NCBI GenBank assembly: GCA_002437415.1
Contig: DJPL01000035.1
Location: 1-18,131 of the forward strand
Origin: Ruminococcaceae bacterium UBA6413
Lineage (GTDB): Bacteria > Bacillota > Clostridia > Oscillospirales > Ruminococcaceae
DNA length: 18,131 nucleotides
Direction of reading: 5' to 3'
The notes beneath the pieces are model-generated. The model had not been told where the DNA came from and did no database searches. It worked only from the letters and a program-made list of their open reading frames with translations. This document shows positions 14,317-18,131 of this stretch, one piece after another. A program made the translations under genes and the position numbers. Position 1 is the first letter of the stretch; each line of letters begins with the position of its first letter.

Positions 14317-15414
14317 TCAGACGGATTTCTTGGCATGGAATATAGCTGCGCCGACCAAAGAAACGACTATCGTCACAGCAAGACAAACAGCAATTGTTAT
14401 GATCGCGTCATCAGCTTCACCGTAAAGCGTAAGGCTGAATGCCGACTGCTGAACAAGATACGGCGGCAGCTTCTCGCTGAAGCCCTCTATGAATATATTT
14501 TTTGAGAATGAGCCCGAGAAGAACAGAAGCGTCCATGCGAGCGGGATTATAACACCCTCGGCAGGTATCTTTATGATAACGCCTATCAGCATACCTACAG
14601 CTATCGCCGCCAGTGAACAGCAGGATAACAGCAGGAATAACAGCAGATTGCCCGCAAAGCTGTCGCAATATTTCGCTCCGAATACAAATGCGGATATAAT
14701 CATTATCACAGCATTTCCTATAACGGCAGACGGCAGTATGCCGATAAGCTTACCGAAAAACAGCTTTGTTCTGCCTACAGGTGAAAGGTAAAGACGTGAC
14801 ATGGTAAATATCTTTTCCTCGTCCTTGAAAGCGGTACAACCCATCATCATATGCGACATAAATATCATCATTACCGTCATACTGACAGCATAGTAATCGA
14901 TCATACTGCGGTTTACGCCAAGTCCGTCCTGCTCTACAAAGGATTTTTCCGTGTCGGTATCGGCTATATTCATAAGCAGCGACGGGTCTGTAGAGGCTAT
15001 CTTATAGTATGTATCCGACACCGCGATATAAGAATTCAGCACCGAACCCAGCGCTCTGTTGGCGATATCGTTTCTGCCGCTGTGAAAAATGATTTTATCT
15101 GCCTTTACTTCGATATAAGCCTCTATATCACCGCTGTCAGTAAGCTTTAAGGCTTTTTCGGCATTATCGTTTTTATCAGCCTTTATCATATTGATATTGT
15201 CGAGAAACTCGGCAAAAGCCTTACCGCTTTGTTCATCGGCTTCACTTACGCTGTATTGCAAATTTATCTCTCCTATGTCATAATCGGAGATATCAAGATT
15301 TTGTAACATCGTTCCAAGGAAGAACACCAGAAGCACCGGAAACAGCAGTCCCATAAATACGTTGACAGGGCTTCTGAAATATTCTCTCATTTGTTTTATG
15401 ATCAAACTAAGCAT
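14317..15414 (-). CDS. ABC-2 type transporter permease (first)
   Basis: A 365-residue membrane subunit: N-terminal helix (about 19-37), extracytoplasmic domain (38-175) and five or six C-terminal helices (176-360). 'FKDEEKIFTMSRLYLSPVGRTKLFFGK' (about 206-232) is the cytoplasmic coupling region seen in ABC-2 permeases, where it contacts the ATPase. The ATG at 15414 has AGGGAG 7 nt upstream. It lies 12 bp after the ATPase gene. With the second permease it would form the membrane channel powered by the adjacent ATPase. The expected substrate class is amphiphilic antibiotic or lipid, by analogy with LnrMN; this is inference. Confidence 0.92.
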   Translation of the reverse strand: MLSLIIKQMREYFRSPVNVFMGLLFPVLLVFFLGTMLQNLDISDYDIGEINLQYSVSEADEQSGKAFAEFLDNINMIKADKNDNAEKALKLTDSGDIEAYIEVKADKIIFHSGRNDIANRALGSVLNSYIAVSDTYYKIASTDPSLLMNIADTDTEKSFVEQDGLGVNRSMIDYYAVSMTVMMIFMSHMMMGCTAFKDEEKIFTMSRLYLSPVGRTKLFFGKLIGILPSAVIGNAVIMIISAFVFGAKYCDSFAGNLLLFLLLSCCSLAAIAVGMLIGVIIKIPAEGVIIPLAWTLLFFSGSFSKNIFIEGFSEKLPPYLVQQSAFSLTLYGEADDAIITIAVCLAVTIVVSLVGAAIFHAKKSV

Positions 15415-15426
15415 ATTTCCGCTCCC

Positions 15427-16371
15427 TTATCGTATTTCGTGACCTGTGAGTGACAGGAAAACAGTATCCATATCCGGCTTTTCCGTGTTGACCTCGAGCA
15501 CAGGAAGATTGTGATTTACAAGCTCGCTTATAACGTGTGAAATATCATTACAGCTTATGCTCATATCAACGCTTATCACGTTTTCTTCAAAATGCGCTCT
15601 GTTGACATCGGGAAGGTTGGATATTGCCCTTGACACTCTGCTTCTTGTTTCGCCGTCACACGACTTTGTGGTAATATGTACCGTACAGCTGTCCGTTATC
15701 ATAGTGATAAGCTCCTGCTGTGTACCCTCTGCCACAAGTCTGCCCTTGTCTATTATAGCTACTCTGTCGCAGATCTCCTCGACCTCATGCATATAATGCG
15801 AGGTATATATTACCGTAGCACCGCTTTCGCGAAGCCTCTTTATCGAGTTCATTATGTGCTCTCTTGACTGTGCGTCTACTCCGACTGTCGGCTCGTCCAT
15901 AACGATAAGCTTCGGTCTGTGTGCTATACCGCAGGCAATGTTCAGCCTGCGCTTCATACCGCCGGACATCTTCTTCGGCTTCATATCCGCTTTGTCGGCA
16001 AGTCCCGCAAACTCAAGTGCGGTTATCGCATTTTTATGGAGCTGTTCGCCCTTGAAGCCGTACAGCGAAGCGAAAAACTCAACGTTTTCCTTAGCTGTAA
16101 GATACGGATATACCGCTATCTCCTGCGGCACACTGCCTATTATGCGTCTTATCTCCGCTCTTTGCTTTGCAATATCCTTACCGTCTATCATCACACTGCC
16201 CGATGTCATTTCATCAAGGGTGGTGATTATATTGATAGTAGTGGATTTTCCCGCTCCGTTAGGACCGATAAGTCCGAATATTTCACCCTCGTTTACATCA
16301 AAGCTGAGATTGTCTACGGCGCAGTGATTGCCGTAGTTCTTGACAAGATTTTTTACGCTTGCAAATATCAT
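15427..16371 (-). CDS. ABC transporter ATP-binding protein
   Basis: A 314-residue ATPase of the drug-exporter (DrrA/LnrL-like) class. It shows Walker A GPNGAGKST (36-44), Q-loop Gln83, signature MSGGMKRRL (135-143, Met-Lys in place of the usual Gln at positions 4-5), Walker B LIVMDEPTVGVD (155-166) and switch His192 (YTSHYM). A C-terminal extension of about 75 residues after 235 is typical of DrrA-like proteins. ATG 16371 is preferred: GGAG lies 9 nt upstream, whereas ATG 16377 would have a gap of only 3 nt; the difference is two residues. First gene of the five-gene operon that also encodes two permeases and a two-component system. Confidence 0.94.
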   Translation of the reverse strand: MIFASVKNLVKNYGNHCAVDNLSFDVNEGEIFGLIGPNGAGKSTTINIITTLDEMTSGSVMIDGKDIAKQRAEIRRIIGSVPQEIAVYPYLTAKENVEFFASLYGFKGEQLHKNAITALEFAGLADKADMKPKKMSGGMKRRLNIACGIAHRPKLIVMDEPTVGVDAQSREHIMNSIKRLRESGATVIYTSHYMHEVEEICDRVAIIDKGRLVAEGTQQELITMITDSCTVHITTKSCDGETRSRVSRAISNLPDVNRAHFEENVISVDMSISCNDISHVISELVNHNLPVLEVNTEKPDMDTVFLSLTGHEIR

Positions 16372-16400
16372 ATACATTTTCTCCTTTCGGTTTTTGTTTT

Positions 16401-16420
16401 ATCGTTCTGTAACGATTATA
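16401..16420 (-). promoter_or_regulatory. -10 region and inverted-repeat operator candidate of the ABC operon
   Basis: On the minus strand TATAAT (plus 16415-16420) is followed at once by the inverted repeat ATCGTT-ACAG-AACGAT (plus 16401-16416), which covers the likely transcription start. The -35 region is weak (TGGTGC at 17 bp), which fits a promoter needing an activator. Related GTTACA/TTACAAA motifs lie upstream at about 16444-16452 (plus) and 16469-16479 (minus). The adjacent response regulator is the obvious candidate binder; this is inference. Confidence 0.5.
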
Positions 16421-16490
16421 CCGCAAAAAGTCCGTCAGCACCAGTTACAAACGGTATTTTCATATGTGACATTTGTAATAAAATAATATG

Positions 16491-16528
16491 AAAAGGCTCT
16501 GTCGGAGTAATACCCCCGACAGAGCCTT
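16491..16528 (-). terminator. Strong intrinsic terminator of the heptad-repeat envelope gene
   Basis: AAGGCTCTGTCGG (16493-16505) and CCGACAGAGCCTT (16516-16528) are perfect 13-bp complements around a 10-nt loop. On the minus strand the stem is followed by a U-rich stretch (TTTTCATATTATTTT). It lies 20 bp after the stop codon of the large envelope gene and separates it from the ABC operon. Confidence 0.9.
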
Positions 16529-16547
16529 AAATTTATTCTGTTATAGA

Positions 16548-18131
16548 TTATTCATCATCGGCTGAGATGCTCTCGGTTCTGTAAATGAACTTTACAGTAC
16601 CTTCTGTCTTGTCGGACTTACCGCCGAATGTGTCGTAATCCTTGCCTGCGGCTACTGTAGCCTTCAGCTTGTCGATAAGACCTGCGATATCACCGTCAAC
16701 AGCGTCAACTATCTTCTTGACAGCCTTTTCGTTGAACTCATCCATACCGTCGTTCAGCTCCTTAGCGCCGTCTCTTAACTGCTTTACGCCGTCAATGAGC
16801 GTCTGTACACCATCGTTAAGCTGATCAGCACCGTCCTTTAAGTCGCCTGCACCCTCGTGAAGCTGTAATGCACCGCTGTGAAGTGTGCCAACGCCCGCAA
16901 CAAGGCTTACTGTACCGTCCTTTAAGTCGCCTGCGCCCTTATCAAGGTCTGAAGCACCGCTCTTAAGTGTATCTACACCCGAAACAAGACTTGCCGTGCC
17001 GTCCTTTAAGTCGCTTGCGCCCTTGTCAAGCTGTGTTGCACCGCTCTGAAGCGTTCCTACGCCTGTTACAAGGCTTGTCGTACCGTCCTTTAAGTCGCTT
17101 GCACCCTTGTCAAGCTGTGTTGCGCCGCTCTGAAGCGTACCTACGCCTGTTACAAGGCTTTCAGTACCGTTTTTAAGCTCGGTAGCGCCGCTGTGAAGAT
17201 CCTTTGTACCGCTGTAAAGCTGTGACGCACCTGCTGTCAGTGTCTTAGATCCGTCATATGCACTGTCCACGCCTGCTGTGTAGGTCGTAAGACCTGTATA
17301 GAACTGATTGTATGAGTCAAGCTGAGTAATGAGGTTCTTGATCGTTGTCTGACCTGCCTCGGCATTGGCAACCGCTTCGTTTATCTGAGTTGTAACAGCT
17401 TCGCTCTTCATATTCTGATCAATAAGCTGTTTTTTCTGAGCTTCAACATTCGTGCTTATCTGAGCCTTTACGTTGTCTGTTGCCATCTGTGCCTTTACAG
17501 CGGCATCGACCTGCTTCTGTACCGCTTCGGGAATTTGTCCCGCCTTTACGGCGGCGTTGTACTGATCTGCCGTCATTTCATAACCGGCTGATTTAAGAAC
17601 CGCCTCAAGAACCTTTGACTCTACAGCCTGAGTAACACCTGCCGTTATGGCATCGTTATTCTTTTCAACCTCGGCTGTTACCTTTTTAAGAGCCGTATTA
17701 TATGCAAGGTCGTATACCTTGTCTTTATCAAGTGAGCTTACAAGCTTGTTGAGCTCTGTCTTGTAGTTCTTTATCGTGAGCTTGTTTACTGTAAGTCCGG
17801 AAGCCTTTATCTGTGTTTCGGCAGTTGATAACAGTGTTTCAAAAACCTGCTTTGCTCCTGCGTTAAGCTGTTCGCTGTTTGATGAAAGCTGTCCCAGACC
17901 CTTGCTAAGATCAGAAGCACCGGTGCTTACCTGTCCCGCACCGCTCTCAACCTGAGCTGCGCCGCTGTTGAGTGAAGCCGCACCGCTGTTAAGCTGATCG
18001 ACACCTGCAATAAGATCTTTTGCTCCGCTTACGAGGGCTGTTGTACCGTCCTTTAACTGTCCTGCGCCTGTATTCAGTGCATCTGCGCCTGTCTTAAGGT
18101 CATTGACACCGCTTACAAGTGAACCTGTACC
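16548..18131 (-). CDS. Large envelope protein with Leu/Gly heptad repeats, C-terminal part (start outside window)
   Basis: The minus-strand frame is open to the window edge, so this is the last 527 residues of a longer protein; the first ATG inside the frame (17576) is internal and has no ribosome binding site. Nearly all of it is the seven-residue pattern L-x-x-G-A/T-x-x, in two blocks (window residues about 1-90 and 295-460) separated by a Lys/Gln-rich coiled-coil region rich in 'AVKAGQ' and 'EAVANAEA'. The second block holds 28-residue (84-bp) near-identical units. The C-terminus has no membrane helix and ends 'EGTVKFIYRTESISADDE'. Such Leu/Gly heptads occur in the extracytoplasmic parts of MMPL/RND-like and YhgE/Pip-like export proteins of Firmicutes; an MMPL-type transporter fits best with the soluble C-terminus. 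The transport domains are outside the window, so the family call is tentative. Confidence 0.75.
   Translation of the reverse strand, partial: GTGSLVSGVNDLKTGADALNTGAGQLKDGTTALVSGAKDLIAGVDQLNSGAASLNSGAAQVESGAGQVSTGASDLSKGLGQLSSNSEQLNAGAKQVFETLLSTAETQIKASGLTVNKLTIKNYKTELNKLVSSLDKDKVYDLAYNTALKKVTAEVEKNNDAITAGVTQAVESKVLEAVLKSAGYEMTADQYNAAVKAGQIPEAVQKQVDAAVKAQMATDNVKAQISTNVEAQKKQLIDQNMKSEAVTTQINEAVANAEAGQTTIKNLITQLDSYNQFYTGLTTYTAGVDSAYDGSKTLTAGASQLYSGTKDLHSGATELKNGTESLVTGVGTLQSGATQLDKGASDLKDGTTSLVTGVGTLQSGATQLDKGASDLKDGTASLVSGVDTLKSGASDLDKGAGDLKDGTVSLVAGVGTLHSGALQLHEGAGDLKDGADQLNDGVQTLIDGVKQLRDGAKELNDGMDEFNEKAVKKIVDAVDGDIAGLIDKLKATVAAGKDYDTFGGKSDKTEGTVKFIYRTESISADDE
16749..17168 (-). repeat. 84-bp tandem repeats within the envelope protein gene
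   Basis: Five consecutive 28-residue units, each four heptads. Units 1 and 2 (17168-17001) are almost identical in protein (one residue differs) and very similar in DNA. Units 3 and 4 (17000-16833) are diverged and unit 5 (16832-16749) is most diverged. The gradient suggests recent duplication of units 1-2, with scope for length variation by slippage or unequal recombination. Confidence 0.85.

Noticed and set aside
15854..16491. Two plus-strand open frames opposite the ABC ATPase
   Set aside because: The minus strand encodes all ABC motifs; these are shadow frames.
16548..17576. Reading the envelope gene as starting at the ATG at 17576
   Set aside because: The frame stays open with the same heptad style up to 18131, and no ribosome binding site precedes this ATG; it is internal.

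Overview
The window reads as a chromosomal piece of a low-to-mid GC Gram-positive anaerobe, most likely a gut Clostridia/Oscillospiraceae-type bacterium (Ruminococcus or Eubacterium siraeum-like). This rests on AAAGGAG-type ribosome binding sites, TTGACA/TATAAT promoters with 17-bp spacing, a clostridial-type FeoB, NarL-type sensor pairs next to ABC exporters, and ABC-2 and MATE transporters. The species assignment is inference. No rRNA, tRNA, CRISPR array or insertion sequence was seen.

Region 1 (1-3825) is the most unusual. A 357-residue tyrosine recombinase is flanked on both sides by dif-like palindromic sites (6-35 and 1140-1170), and a third copy in the same orientation lies at 3783-3813. 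Between sites 2 and 3, on the minus strand, lie a metallophosphatase and a low-molecular-weight tyrosine phosphatase (probable operon) and a tandem-GNAT acetyltransferase. The acetyltransferase has a complete attenuation leader: a consensus promoter, an 18-codon leader peptide, an intrinsic terminator, and a segment inside the leader peptide that can pair with the terminator arm. This resembles ribosome-stalling attenuators of antibiotic-resistance genes and is the best candidate here for an undescribed regulatory system.

Region 2 (3826-6180, minus strand) holds a duplicated polytopic membrane protein translationally coupled (ATGA) to a YjjG-like HAD phosphatase. Upstream is the N-terminal part of a MATE exporter that stops after about 190 residues and is probably a pseudogene.

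Region 3 (6181-11403, plus strand) holds an orphan hybrid sensor kinase (extracellular sensor, PAS-like, HisKA, HATPase, degenerate receiver, true receiver) and then feoB, the ferrous iron permease, with its own promoter and no feoA nearby.

Region 4 (11409-16420, minus strand) is a five-gene operon: ABC ATPase, two ABC-2 permeases with large extracytoplasmic loops, a NarL-family sensor kinase and its response regulator. This is the layout of the Bacillus LnrLMN/LnrJK (linearmycin-resistance) type of export and sensing module. Its promoter region has an inverted repeat just downstream of the -10 box. The operon converges on feoB with only 5 bp between stop codons.

Region 5 (16491-18131, minus strand) is the C-terminal 527 residues of a large envelope protein made of Leu/Gly heptads, including near-identical 84-bp tandem repeats, followed by a strong terminator. 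Its start lies outside the window.
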